In this document: piece after piece, positions 49,649 to 57,689 of the stretch
Position numbering within the stretch: the first letter of the stretch is position 1
Layout of the letters: every line of letters starts with the position of its first letter
Assembly: GCA_964427415.1 (NCBI GenBank)
Contig: CAYRUH010000008.1
Coordinates: 1-64,000, forward strand
Origin: Lentisalinibacter sp964427415
Lineage (GTDB): Bacteria > Pseudomonadota > Gammaproteobacteria > Steroidobacterales > Woeseiaceae
DNA: 64,000 bases
Direction of reading: 5' to 3'
The notes under the pieces: model-generated
Told to the model about the DNA's origin: nothing
Seen by the model: only the letters and a program-made list of their open reading frames with translations
Database searches by the model: none
Position numbers and translations under genes: made by a program

Positions 49649-50229
49649 TACCTGACCGCGACGATGGTCACCACGATGAGACAAAGCGCGACGAACAGCC
49701 AACCGAGCAGATCGATGCGACGGCGCAGTCCGTCGGCAAACCGCTGGCCGCCGAGGACGATCAGCCCGGCCACCAGGAAGAAGCGCGCGCCCCGGCCGAA
49801 GAAGGAGGCGATGACGAAACCCGGGAAGGCCATCGCGGCCGCGCCGGCGGAGATGGTGAAAATCTTGTAAGGAATCGGCGAGAAACCGGCAATCAGCACC
49901 GCCAGCACGCCCCACTCGGCGAACCAGTCCCGGCCCTTGAGGTAGGCATCCCAATAGCCCACGTTTTTCAGCACCGGCTCGATGGCCTCCAGCGCGAAGT
50001 AGCCGATGGCATAGCCGGCCATGCCGCCCGCGACCGAAGTCAGCGTGGTCAGCGTCGCCAGCGACAGCGCGCGGTCCGGCCGCGCCAGGCACATCGGCGC
50101 CAGCATCACGTCCGGCGGAATCGGGAAGAACGACGACTCGGCGAAGCTCAGTCCGCCGAGATACCAGCGGGCATGGGGATGGGCAGACCAGGACAGGACC
50201 CGGTCGTACAGTCCGCCGAAGATCCTCAC
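49648..50229 (-). CDS. yqaA: YqaA family membrane protein
   Basis: The 193-residue protein of the DedA/VTT-like YqaA family starts at GTG 50229. It has SFAESSFFPIPPDVMLAPMC, the family signature, then a long membrane segment and GFSPIPYKIFTISAGAAAM. Three or four helices are predicted. Function is unknown; DedA relatives are linked to lipid transport and membrane homeostasis. It lies between pcm and nlpD. Confidence 0.85.
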   Translation of the reverse strand: MRIFGGLYDRVLSWSAHPHARWYLGGLSFAESSFFPIPPDVMLAPMCLARPDRALSLATLTTLTSVAGGMAGYAIGYFALEAIEPVLKNVGYWDAYLKGRDWFAEWGVLAVLIAGFSPIPYKIFTISAGAAAMAFPGFVIASFFGRGARFFLVAGLIVLGGQRFADGLRRRIDLLGWLFVALCLIVVTIVAVR

Positions 50230-50242
50230 CCGATAACCCCCG

Positions 50243-50905
50243 CTAGGCTCCGGCCACCAGGGGCACGAAACTGACCGGCCCGAGAGAGATCTGTTCGTAG
50301 CGGTCTTCCCGGTGCACGATAGCCATCAGTTCCTGGCGCCGGGCCGAACCGACCGGCAGCACCAGCCGGCCGCCCGGGGCGAGTTGTGCGAGCAGCGCCT
50401 CCGGTACCCGCTCCGGCGCGGCGGCCACGAGGATGCCGTGGTAGGGACCGTATTTCGGCCACCCCGCCCAGCCGTCGTCGCGGCGGAAGCGCACGTTGCC
50501 GATGCCCAGTTCCCGTAGACGCTGCCGGGCACGGGTCAGCAGCGGCGCCAGGCGCTCCACGGTGTAGATCTCGTCGACCAGGGGCGCAAGCACCGCCGTC
50601 TGGTAGCCGCAGCCGGTGCCGATCTCCAGGATACGCCCGCCGGGCAGCCCTTTCAGCAGCGCCTCGGTCATGCGCGCCACGATGAACGGCTGGCTGATGG
50701 TCTGTCCGTGGCCGATCGGCAGCGCGGTATCCTCGTAGGCGCGGCTCGCCAGCGCCTCGTCGACGAAGATGTGCCGCGGCACGGCCAGGACGCGCTCGAG
50801 CACCCGCTCGTCGCGTATGCCGCCGGCCCGCAGACGATCGACCAGGCGGTTGCGCGTACGCGCCGACGTCATGCCGATGCCCCGGTGCGCGGTGCTGTCA
50901 ATCAT
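50243..50905 (-). CDS. pcm: protein-L-isoaspartate O-methyltransferase
   Basis: Pcm repairs isoaspartyl residues using SAM. From ATG 50905 it is 220 residues and overlaps the surE stop by 8 bases (ATGATTGA). A TTG at 50911 could also start it. Signatures are ALPIGHGQTISQPFIVARM and the SAM motif LEIGTGCGYQTAVLA. Confidence 0.93.
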   Translation of the reverse strand: MIDSTAHRGIGMTSARTRNRLVDRLRAGGIRDERVLERVLAVPRHIFVDEALASRAYEDTALPIGHGQTISQPFIVARMTEALLKGLPGGRILEIGTGCGYQTAVLAPLVDEIYTVERLAPLLTRARQRLRELGIGNVRFRRDDGWAGWPKYGPYHGILVAAAPERVPEALLAQLAPGGRLVLPVGSARRQELMAIVHREDRYEQISLGPVSFVPLVAGA

Positions 50906-51644
50906 CGGCAAGCCAGCTACGCATGTCGTCCAGGGCCTCCTGGCGGGTCAGGTCCACCTTCAGCGGTGTCACGGCGACACGCCCCCGGGCGATGGCGTTG
51001 AAGTCGGTGCCGGGCCCGGCATCCTGCCCGCCGCCGGCCGGGCCTATCCAGTAGATGGGCTTGTCTTTAGGGTCCCGGTCCTGCACCACCGGCGCGGACC
51101 GATGGCGGAAGCCCAGCCGCGCGATCTCTATGCCCTTGATCTGCTGCCACGGCAGGTCCGGTACATTGACGTTAAGGATCGTGTCCGACGGCAGCGGATG
51201 ACGCTGCATCCGCTCGAGCAGAAACACCACCACCCGCGCGGCGGTGGCGTAATGCAGCGGGTTGTTGCCGACCAGCGAGACGGCGATGGCAGGCAGCCCG
51301 AGGAAACGCCCTTCCATCGCCGCCGCCACGGTGCCGGAATAGATGACGTCGTCGCCCAGATTGGCGCCCTCGTTGATGCCGGACACGACCATGTCAGGCT
51401 CTTCCGGCAGGAAGCCGGAGACACCGAGATGGACGCAGTCCGAGGGGGTGCCGTTCACGCAATAACGGCGCTCGCCGGTGCGGATGACGCGCAGCGGCGA
51501 TTCCAGGGTCAGGGAGTTGCTGGCGCCGCTGCGGTTGCGGTCCGGCGCCATCACCGTGATCTCGCCCAGGGGCTCGAGTGCGTCGGCGAGCACCCGTACG
51601 CCCTCGGCCAGGTGCCCGTCGTCGTTACTGACAAGAATTCGCAA
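50898..51644 (-). CDS. surE: 5'/3'-nucleotidase SurE
   Basis: SurE is a stationary-phase nucleotidase. The start is TTG 51644, giving 248 residues and the family N-terminus RILVSNDDG; the frame is open to GTG 51704, but that extension does not match the family. Catalytic and metal residues are in VSNDDG, PDRNRSGAS (N96 region) and VVSGINEGANLGDDVIYSGTVAAAMEG. It overlaps pcm. It is divergent from smr, with TATAGT in the 133-base gap as a possible -10. Confidence 0.92.
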   Translation of the reverse strand: MRILVSNDDGHLAEGVRVLADALEPLGEITVMAPDRNRSGASNSLTLESPLRVIRTGERRYCVNGTPSDCVHLGVSGFLPEEPDMVVSGINEGANLGDDVIYSGTVAAAMEGRFLGLPAIAVSLVGNNPLHYATAARVVVFLLERMQRHPLPSDTILNVNVPDLPWQQIKGIEIARLGFRHRSAPVVQDRDPKDKPIYWIGPAGGGQDAGPGTDFNAIARGRVAVTPLKVDLTRQEALDDMRSWLADD

Positions 51645-51777
51645 ACCGGTGTGAGCCTGTCGTTGGTGCTGATGGACGGCGGTAACTATACTCAATGTTC
51701 GCACCGGTACCTAGGGCGACCGAGGGCGTCTTGCGGACGACCGGATGGCGTCGCGCAGCACGGTAGGGAGGCGCTCG

Positions 51778-52338
51778 ATGACGGATGACAGACGGAGCAG
51801 TGACGGAGCCGGGCTGAGCGAAGAGGAGATCGCACTCTTCCGCTCCAGCGTGGGCGACGCACGGCAAATCCGCATGGACCGCATCGAGGCGCGCCGCTGC
51901 CCGCCGGCGCCGGAGGCACGCTTCCGCCGCGCCGACGAGGCCGCTGCACTGGCCGAAAGCCTTTCTCACAGCGTGGCCGACCAGGAGCGCCTCAGCGGCG
52001 AACAGTTGCGTTTCCATCGAGCCGGTCTCAGCGCTCGGGCCATGCAGAAACTGGTCCGCGGCGGCTACCGCATCGAGGCCGAGACCGATCTGCACGGCCT
52101 GACCGTGAACGGGGCGAAGCAGGTGCTCAATGAGTTCCTGATCGAGAGCCGCTCCCTCGGTCATCGCTGTGTCCGCGTGATCCACGGCAAGGGCAAGCGT
52201 TCGGGCCACCGGGGTCCGGTGCTGAAGCAGCGGGTCGACGGCTGGCTGCGCCAATGGGACGGCGTGCTCGCATTCGCCTCCGCGAAACCCGCGCACGGCG
52301 GTACGGGAGCGCTCTACGTCCTCCTGAAACCGCTCTGA
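51778..52338 (+). CDS. smrA: Smr-domain endonuclease family protein
   Basis: The 186-residue protein from ATG 51778 (GGGAGG 6 bases upstream) has a variable N-terminal helical half and a C-terminal Smr domain: ETDLHGLTVNGAKQVLNEFL, HRCVRVIHGKGKRSG and LAFASAKPAHGGTGALYVLL. The DLHG and HGKG motifs are the nicking-endonuclease core. It stands on the plus strand between minus-strand surE and truD, with only 4 bases to the truD stop. Some bacterial Smr proteins rescue stalled ribosomes; the role here is not known. Confidence 0.9.
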   Translation: MTDDRRSSDGAGLSEEEIALFRSSVGDARQIRMDRIEARRCPPAPEARFRRADEAAALAESLSHSVADQERLSGEQLRFHRAGLSARAMQKLVRGGYRIEAETDLHGLTVNGAKQVLNEFLIESRSLGHRCVRVIHGKGKRSGHRGPVLKQRVDGWLRQWDGVLAFASAKPAHGGTGALYVLLKPL

Positions 52339-52342
52339 CGCC

Positions 52343-53380
52343 TCAACCGGTCTCCAGCAACTCCCGAACGAGGGTGGTCGCGTACTCGCCGGCAGGCAGC
52401 CGGAAGCGCAGCAGGCAATCGCCGTCCTCCCAGCGCCATTGCAGCGCCCGGGGCACGAGGCGGAGGCTCCGCCGGGCCATCTCCAGGCCGGCCGCCTCCA
52501 GACCCTTAACCAGCCACGCCCACTCCCCCGCCCCCGCCTGCTCCACCGCCTCGGCAGAGCCGGACGGCCGCGGCCCGTCCCGGCCCCACAGGGGTCCCGT
52601 CGGGTGCACCTCGCCGGCCGCGACCCTCGCGCTAAGAGTATTGTCGATGGTCCCGTCGATGGCCCTGTCGACACCCTCAGCGTGGAAAACACTGCCCCGC
52701 CCGTCCAGTATCAGCACCTCGCCGTCCAGGGCGCGATCCCAGCTGCCGTCGCGGACCCGCCGCGCGAGCACCTGATTGAACAGCCAGGACCGGGCGGCGG
52801 ATAACGCGAATTCCCGCTGCCGACGATCGAGACGCTCGCCGGCGAACAGCCGCCGGGCCAGTGCGAGATTGCCGCCGTCCCGGCCGAACCGCTGGCGGCC
52901 GAAATAATTCGGCGCGCCGTTAGCGGCCACGCGCGCGAGGCCGGCTTCGAGGGCGCCCCGGTCGGCCCGCACATCGCGCAGACGCAGTTCGAAGCGGTTG
53001 CCCTGCAACGCGCCCCGGCGCAGCTTGCGGCGGTTGCGCGTCACCGCCAGCAGCTGCACACCATCGGCCGCGAAAGCCGCCCAGTCGGTCGGTGCCCCGT
53101 CGCTCAGCGGCACGCTGAACCACTGCCGGGTGCGGGCGTGCCGGTCCTTGAGTCCCGCATAGCCCACGTCCCGCGCGCGCACGCCGGTATGGCGCGCCAG
53201 CCGGGATGCGACCCACTGCGTGTTGCAGCCGGTCTTCTCGACGAAAAGAAAGTGATGGGGGCCGTCGGCGGACGGCTCGAAACCGAGTTGCTCCTCGACG
53301 AGGAAATCCTCGGCCGTGGATTTCAGCCGGGCCTCACCGGCGGCGGGCCCACCCGCCCGGGGCCAGTCAGGGATGTCCAC
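52343..53380 (-). CDS. truD: tRNA pseudouridine(13) synthase
   Basis: TruD modifies uridine 13 in tRNA(Glu). The 345-residue protein starts at GTG 53380. The catalytic Asp lies in VGYAGLKDRHARTRQWF, and TGCNTQWVASRLARHTGV and NYFGRQRFGRDGGNLA are conserved. An Arg/Glu/Gly-rich segment with HAEGVDRAIDGTIDN carries a weak 12-bp repeat. The usual ispD and ispF are missing between ftsB and truD. Confidence 0.93.
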   Translation of the reverse strand: MDIPDWPRAGGPAAGEARLKSTAEDFLVEEQLGFEPSADGPHHFLFVEKTGCNTQWVASRLARHTGVRARDVGYAGLKDRHARTRQWFSVPLSDGAPTDWAAFAADGVQLLAVTRNRRKLRRGALQGNRFELRLRDVRADRGALEAGLARVAANGAPNYFGRQRFGRDGGNLALARRLFAGERLDRRQREFALSAARSWLFNQVLARRVRDGSWDRALDGEVLILDGRGSVFHAEGVDRAIDGTIDNTLSARVAAGEVHPTGPLWGRDGPRPSGSAEAVEQAGAGEWAWLVKGLEAAGLEMARRSLRLVPRALQWRWEDGDCLLRFRLPAGEYATTLVRELLETG

Positions 53381-53384
53381 GGGC

Positions 53385-53660
53385 TCAGTCGGCCGGCACG
53401 ACCTGGTAGAAGGTCTCGCGCGGTCCGATCAGTCCGAGATCGCTGCGGGCACGCTCCTCGGCCGCCTCGGATCCCGTCTTCAGGTTCAACACCTCCGCTT
53501 CCAGCGCCGCATTACGCACCGCCAGGGCCTCGTTCTCCTCCCGTGCCTCGGCCACCGCGTGCCGCAGTTCGCGAGTCTTGCGATAGCCGTCCTCGGACAG
53601 CCACAGGTCCGCCTGGAGACCCAGGAACAGGAACAGCAGCAGAGCAAGGAACCAGCGCAC
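53385..53660 (-). CDS. ftsB: cell division protein FtsB
   Basis: The 91-residue bitopic protein has one N-terminal helix (WFLALLLFLFLGLQADLW) and a coiled-coil stretch (KTRELRHAVAEAREENEALA, NAALEAEVLNLKTG) followed by the conserved ERARSDLGLIGPRETFYQVV. FtsB links FtsL and FtsQ in the divisome. The start is GTG 53660, 8 bases after the eno stop, the normal eno-ftsB order. Confidence 0.92.
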   Translation of the reverse strand: MRWFLALLLFLFLGLQADLWLSEDGYRKTRELRHAVAEAREENEALAVRNAALEAEVLNLKTGSEAAEERARSDLGLIGPRETFYQVVPAD

Positions 53661-53668
53661 GTCAGTCT

Positions 53669-54958
53669 TCAGCCTTCTTCAGCCTCCGAAACCGGGAAGG
53701 CCCCGCGACCGGCATAGGTCGCGTGATGATTCAGGGCCTCCTCTATCCGCAGTAGCTGATTGTACTTCGCGACACGGTCGGAACGCGACATCGAGCCGGT
53801 CTTGATCTGCGTGGCCCGGGTGCCGACGGCGATATCCGCGATGGTGGAGTCTTCCGTCTCGCCCGAACGGTGGGACACGACGGCACTGTAGCCGGCCTCC
53901 ACCGCCATATCGATGGCGGATAGCGTCTCCGTCAGGGTGCCTATCTGGTTCGGCTTGATCAGGATCGAGTTGGCGACGCCTTCCTCGATACCGCGGGACA
54001 GGATGCGGGTGTTGGTCACGAACAGGTCGTCGCCGACCAGCTGCACCCGGCCCCCAAGGCGCTCGGTGAGCAGCTTCCAGCCGTCCCAGTCGTCCTCGGC
54101 CATGCCATCCTCGATGGTGATGATGGGATAGGCATCGACCAGACCGGCCAGGTAATCCCCGAACGCCGCGGCATCGAACTCCCGGTCCTCGGACTCCAGC
54201 CGGTACACCCCGTCACGGAAGAACTCCGAGCTCGCCACGTCCAGCCCGAGCAGGATGTCCTCGCCCAGGCGGAAGCCCGCCTTCTCCACCGCCTCGGCGA
54301 TGGTATCCAGCGCCGCCCGGTTGGAGGGCAGGTCCGGCGCGAAGCCGCCCTCGTCGCCCACCGCCGTGTTCAGGTCGCGGCCGTGCAGCACCTTGCGCAG
54401 CGCATGGAATATCTCCGCGCCCGCGCGCACGGCCTCCGAGAAGCGCGGTGCGCCGACCGGCAGGATCATGAACTCCTGGATGTCGACGTTATTGTCCGCG
54501 TGAGCCCCGCCGTTGATGATGTTCATCATCGGCACGGGCATCACCGACTCCTCGCCCATGAGCCGGTAGAGCGGCACGCCGGAGGAGCGCGATGCCGCAT
54601 GGGCGCAGGCCAGAGAGACCGCCAGGATGGCATTGGCACCGAACCGCGACTTGTTGTCCGTGCCGTCGAGTTCGATCAGGCGCCGATCGATGGTGGTCTG
54701 GTCGTGGACGTCCATGCTGACCAGCGCATCCCGGATGGCGCCGTTGACGTTGCCCACCGCCTTGCGCACGCCCTTGCCGCCATAACGGTCGGGATTGCCG
54801 TCCCGGAGCTCCATCGCTTCGTGGACCCCGGTGGATGCGCCGGAAGGAACGGCGGCCCGACCGATGACCCCGTTCTGCAGGATCACGTCGGCTTCGACCG
54901 TGGGATTGCCGCGGGAATCGATGATCTCGCGGCCACGGATATCGGCGATCTGGCCCAT
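53669..54958 (-). CDS. eno: enolase
   Basis: Enolase interconverts 2-phosphoglycerate and phosphoenolpyruvate. From ATG 54958 (AGGAGA 4 bases upstream) it is 429 residues. Typical motifs are REIIDSRGNPTVEADV, SGASTGVHEAMELRDG, AVGDEGGFAPDL, TIEDGMAEDDW, and LIKPNQIGTLTETL with SHRSGETEDSTIADIAVGT. It lies 25 bases after kdsA. Confidence 0.97.
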   Translation of the reverse strand: MGQIADIRGREIIDSRGNPTVEADVILQNGVIGRAAVPSGASTGVHEAMELRDGNPDRYGGKGVRKAVGNVNGAIRDALVSMDVHDQTTIDRRLIELDGTDNKSRFGANAILAVSLACAHAASRSSGVPLYRLMGEESVMPVPMMNIINGGAHADNNVDIQEFMILPVGAPRFSEAVRAGAEIFHALRKVLHGRDLNTAVGDEGGFAPDLPSNRAALDTIAEAVEKAGFRLGEDILLGLDVASSEFFRDGVYRLESEDREFDAAAFGDYLAGLVDAYPIITIEDGMAEDDWDGWKLLTERLGGRVQLVGDDLFVTNTRILSRGIEEGVANSILIKPNQIGTLTETLSAIDMAVEAGYSAVVSHRSGETEDSTIADIAVGTRATQIKTGSMSRSDRVAKYNQLLRIEEALNHHATYAGRGAFPVSEAEEG

Positions 54959-54983
54959 ACTGTCTCCTGCTGTGTCTGTGGGG

Positions 54984-55832
54984 TTATCCGGCCCGGAGGC
55001 CCAACTCGGCCTCGGCGAAACCGCTCTTCTTGACGGTCTCGTCCAGCGTCTGCAGCACGCCGAGCAATGCTTCCATCCGGTCCAGCGGCCAGGCGTTCGG
55101 CCCGTCGGAGAGCGCGTGCTCGGGGTCCGGGTGGGTCTCCATGAAGACACCGGAGACGCCCGCCGCCACCGCCGCACGCGCGAGCACGGGTACGAATTCG
55201 CGCTGGCCGCCAGAGGCGCTGCCCTTGCCGCCGGGCAGCTGTACGGAATGGGTCGCGTCGAATACCACCGGACAGCCGGTCTCGCGCATGACCGCCAGGC
55301 TGCGCATATCGGAAACCAGGTTGTTGTAGCCGAAGGTGAAGCCGCGCTCGCACACCAGGATCTGCGCGTTGCCGGTGGAGCGGGCTTTGTCGACCACGTT
55401 GCCCATCTCCCAGGGGGAGAGAAACTGACCCTTCTTGATATTAACCGGCCGGCCCTGGGAGGAGACACGCAGGATGAAGTTGGTCTGGCGGCAGAGAAAC
55501 GCCGGTGTCTGCAGCACGTCCGCCACCGCGGCCGCTTCGTCCAGCGGCGTGTCTTCATGTACGTCGGTTAGCACAGCCACGCCGATCTGACTGCGCACCT
55601 CCCCGAGCACCCGCAGGCCTTCCTCGATACCCGGACCGCGGAAGCTGCCCGCCGAACTCCGATTGGCCTTGTCGAATGACGACTTGTAGATGAAGGGCAT
55701 GCCCAGGCCGTCGGTGATCTCCTTCAGCCTGCCCGCGGTATCGATGGCGAGCTGCTCGCTCTCCACCACGCAGGTGCCGGCGATGAGAAACAGCGGGCGG
55801 TCCAGCCCGGCCTCGAAATGGCAGAGCTTCAT
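54984..55832 (-). CDS. kdsA: 3-deoxy-8-phosphooctulonate synthase
   Basis: KdsA condenses phosphoenolpyruvate with arabinose 5-phosphate in Kdo biosynthesis. The 282-residue protein has LIAGTCVVESEQLAI, FIYKSSFDKANRSSAGSFRG, VLTDVHED, LCRQTN, VNIKKGQFLSPWEM and METHPDPEHALSDGP. Residue 21 is Cys where E. coli has Asn in GGMNVLES, which is the mark of the metal-dependent subclass. It overlaps the pyrG stop by 4 bases (ATGA), the standard pyrG-kdsA-eno operon. Confidence 0.95.
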   Translation of the reverse strand: MKLCHFEAGLDRPLFLIAGTCVVESEQLAIDTAGRLKEITDGLGMPFIYKSSFDKANRSSAGSFRGPGIEEGLRVLGEVRSQIGVAVLTDVHEDTPLDEAAAVADVLQTPAFLCRQTNFILRVSSQGRPVNIKKGQFLSPWEMGNVVDKARSTGNAQILVCERGFTFGYNNLVSDMRSLAVMRETGCPVVFDATHSVQLPGGKGSASGGQREFVPVLARAAVAAGVSGVFMETHPDPEHALSDGPNAWPLDRMEALLGVLQTLDETVKKSGFAEAELGLRAG

Positions 55833-57475
55833 GCCCGCGCGGCCTCCGGCACCTCACCTTCACGATAGCGGCGCGCCGCACTGATGAAACCGATGAACAG
55901 CGGATGTCCGTCGCGGGGATTGGAAGTGAATTCCGGGTGGAACTGGCTCGCCAGGAACCAGGGATGGTCCGGCAGCTCCACCACCTCCACCAGGTCGTCC
56001 AGCGACGTGCCGGAGAAGCGCATGCCTGCCTCCTCGAGTACGGAGCGGTAGTTGTTGTTGACCTCGTAGCGATGCCGGTGGCGCTCGTGCACGGTCGGCT
56101 TGCCGTAGGTCTCGCGGGCCAGCGACCCTTCGGCCAGCTGCACGGGCTGGGCGCCGAGGCGCATGGAGCCGCCCAGATCGGAATCCTCGTCGCGCTCCTC
56201 CACCCGGCCTTGCTCGGTCTGCCACTCTGTGATGAGCGCGATCACCGGGGCCGGCGTCGTGCGCTCGAATTCCGTGCTGTGGGCCGCAACGAGCCCGGCT
56301 ACGTGACGGGAGAATTCGATTACGGCCACCTGCAGGCCGAGGCAGATGCCGAGATAGGGGATGGCGTTCTCCCGGGCGACCTGCACGGCGCTGATCTTGC
56401 CCTCGACGCCGCGTTCACCGAAGCCGCCGGGGACGAGGATGGCGTCCATGTCCCGCAGGCAGTCTGCGCCGTCTGTCTCGATGTCCTGGGATTCGAAGTA
56501 ATGGATGTGCACCCGCGTTGCGGTGTGGATGCCTGCGTGCAGCAGCGCTTCGGACAGCGAGATGTAAGAGTCGCGGAAGTCCACGTACTTGCCCACCATC
56601 GCCACGTTGACCTCGCCGGTGGGATGCTGTTTGGCGTGCACCACGTCCTCCCATTCGCCGAGGTCGGCCGGCGGCAGATCCATGCGCAGATGGTCGACCA
56701 CGATCTGGTCCAGGCCCTGGTCACGCAGCATCATCGGGATCTTGTACAGGTCGTCGACGTCGATGGCGGAGATCACCGCGTTCTCGGCCACATTGGTGAA
56801 CAAGGCGATCTTGCGCCGCGGTTCTGCCGGCAGCGGATGCTCGGAGCGGCACACCAGTACGTCCGGCTGTATGCCGATGGAGCGCAGTTCCTTCACCGAG
56901 TGCTGGGTGGGCTTGGTCTTGATCTCGGAAGAAGTGGCAATGTAGGGCACCAGCGTCAGGTGGACGTAGACCACCCGGTCGCGGCCTTCCTCGACCCCCA
57001 TCTGGCGGATCGCCTCCATGAACGGCAGCGACTCGATGTCGCCCACCGTGCCGCCGATCTCCACCATGCAGACGTCGGCATCGCCGGCGCCCAGCCGCAC
57101 GCTCTGCTTGATCTCGTCGGTGATGTGCGGGATCACCTGCACCGTGGCGCCCAGGTAATCGCCGCGGCGCTCCTTCGCGATCACGCTCTCGTAGATGCGC
57201 CCTGTGGTGAAATTGCTGTTGCGCCCGGTCGTCGTACGCACGAAGCGTTCGTAATGGCCCAGGTCGAGGTCGGTCTCGGTGCCGTCGGCGGTGACGAACA
57301 CCTCGCCATGCTGAAACGGGCTCATCGTTCCGGGATCGACGTTGATGTAGGGGTCCAGCTTGATCATGCTGATCTTCAGGCCCCGGGACTCTAGGATGGC
57401 GCCGAGGCAGGCGGAGGTGATGCCCTTGCCGAGTGAGGAGACCACACCGCCGGTAATGAACACGTAGCATGTCAT
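55829..57475 (-). CDS. pyrG: CTP synthase
   Basis: PyrG aminates UTP to CTP. From ATG 57475 it has 548 residues. The synthetase domain has FITGGVVSSLGKGI and LGHYERFV, the class I glutaminase domain has the catalytic Cys in YLGICLGLQVAVIEFSRHV, and HPWFLASQFHPEFTSNPRDG carries the His-Glu pair. The GGFGERGVEGK loop is present. Its leader region contains an inverted-repeat element at 57510-57576. Confidence 0.96.
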   Translation of the reverse strand: MTCYVFITGGVVSSLGKGITSACLGAILESRGLKISMIKLDPYINVDPGTMSPFQHGEVFVTADGTETDLDLGHYERFVRTTTGRNSNFTTGRIYESVIAKERRGDYLGATVQVIPHITDEIKQSVRLGAGDADVCMVEIGGTVGDIESLPFMEAIRQMGVEEGRDRVVYVHLTLVPYIATSSEIKTKPTQHSVKELRSIGIQPDVLVCRSEHPLPAEPRRKIALFTNVAENAVISAIDVDDLYKIPMMLRDQGLDQIVVDHLRMDLPPADLGEWEDVVHAKQHPTGEVNVAMVGKYVDFRDSYISLSEALLHAGIHTATRVHIHYFESQDIETDGADCLRDMDAILVPGGFGERGVEGKISAVQVARENAIPYLGICLGLQVAVIEFSRHVAGLVAAHSTEFERTTPAPVIALITEWQTEQGRVEERDEDSDLGGSMRLGAQPVQLAEGSLARETYGKPTVHERHRHRYEVNNNYRSVLEEAGMRFSGTSLDDLVEVVELPDHPWFLASQFHPEFTSNPRDGHPLFIGFISAARRYREGEVPEAARA

Positions 57476-57509
57476 GGAAGAACCCCGCGGGGATGTCGGC
57501 CAATAGCAA

Positions 57510-57576
57510 GGGGCCGGAGTAAGCACACGTTCTAACGCCCGCAGACAGTGCCCGGGCGTATGCTTACTCCGACCCC
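57510..57576. repeat. nested inverted-repeat element upstream of pyrG
   Basis: The outer arms GGGGCCGGAGTAAGCA (57510-57525) and TGCTTACTCCGACCCC (57561-57576) pair over 16 bp with one G-T. Inside, CGCCCG (57536-57541) pairs with CGGGCG (57553-57558). The outer arm resembles GGGGTCGGAGTAA-type ends associated with REP-like elements mobilised by RAYT transposases. It lies in the 214-bp gap between tilS and pyrG and would fold into a long cruciform or transcript hairpin. It is an orphan, with no transposase nearby. Confidence 0.7.
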
Positions 57577-57689
57577 CAACTCAAGCCCGACGGATGTTGA
57601 AAGACGGTACTTAAAGCTACCAGAAGCCGACCGCCCAAACAATCGCAACAACAATTGCGACAACAACCCGTCAAGTGCCGCGACGGCGC

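Noticed and set aside
57643..57660. Rho-independent terminator after tilS
   Set aside because: The stem is only 6 bp with an AT-rich loop and a broken T-tract, so I mention it only as a weak possibility within the pyrG leader finding.
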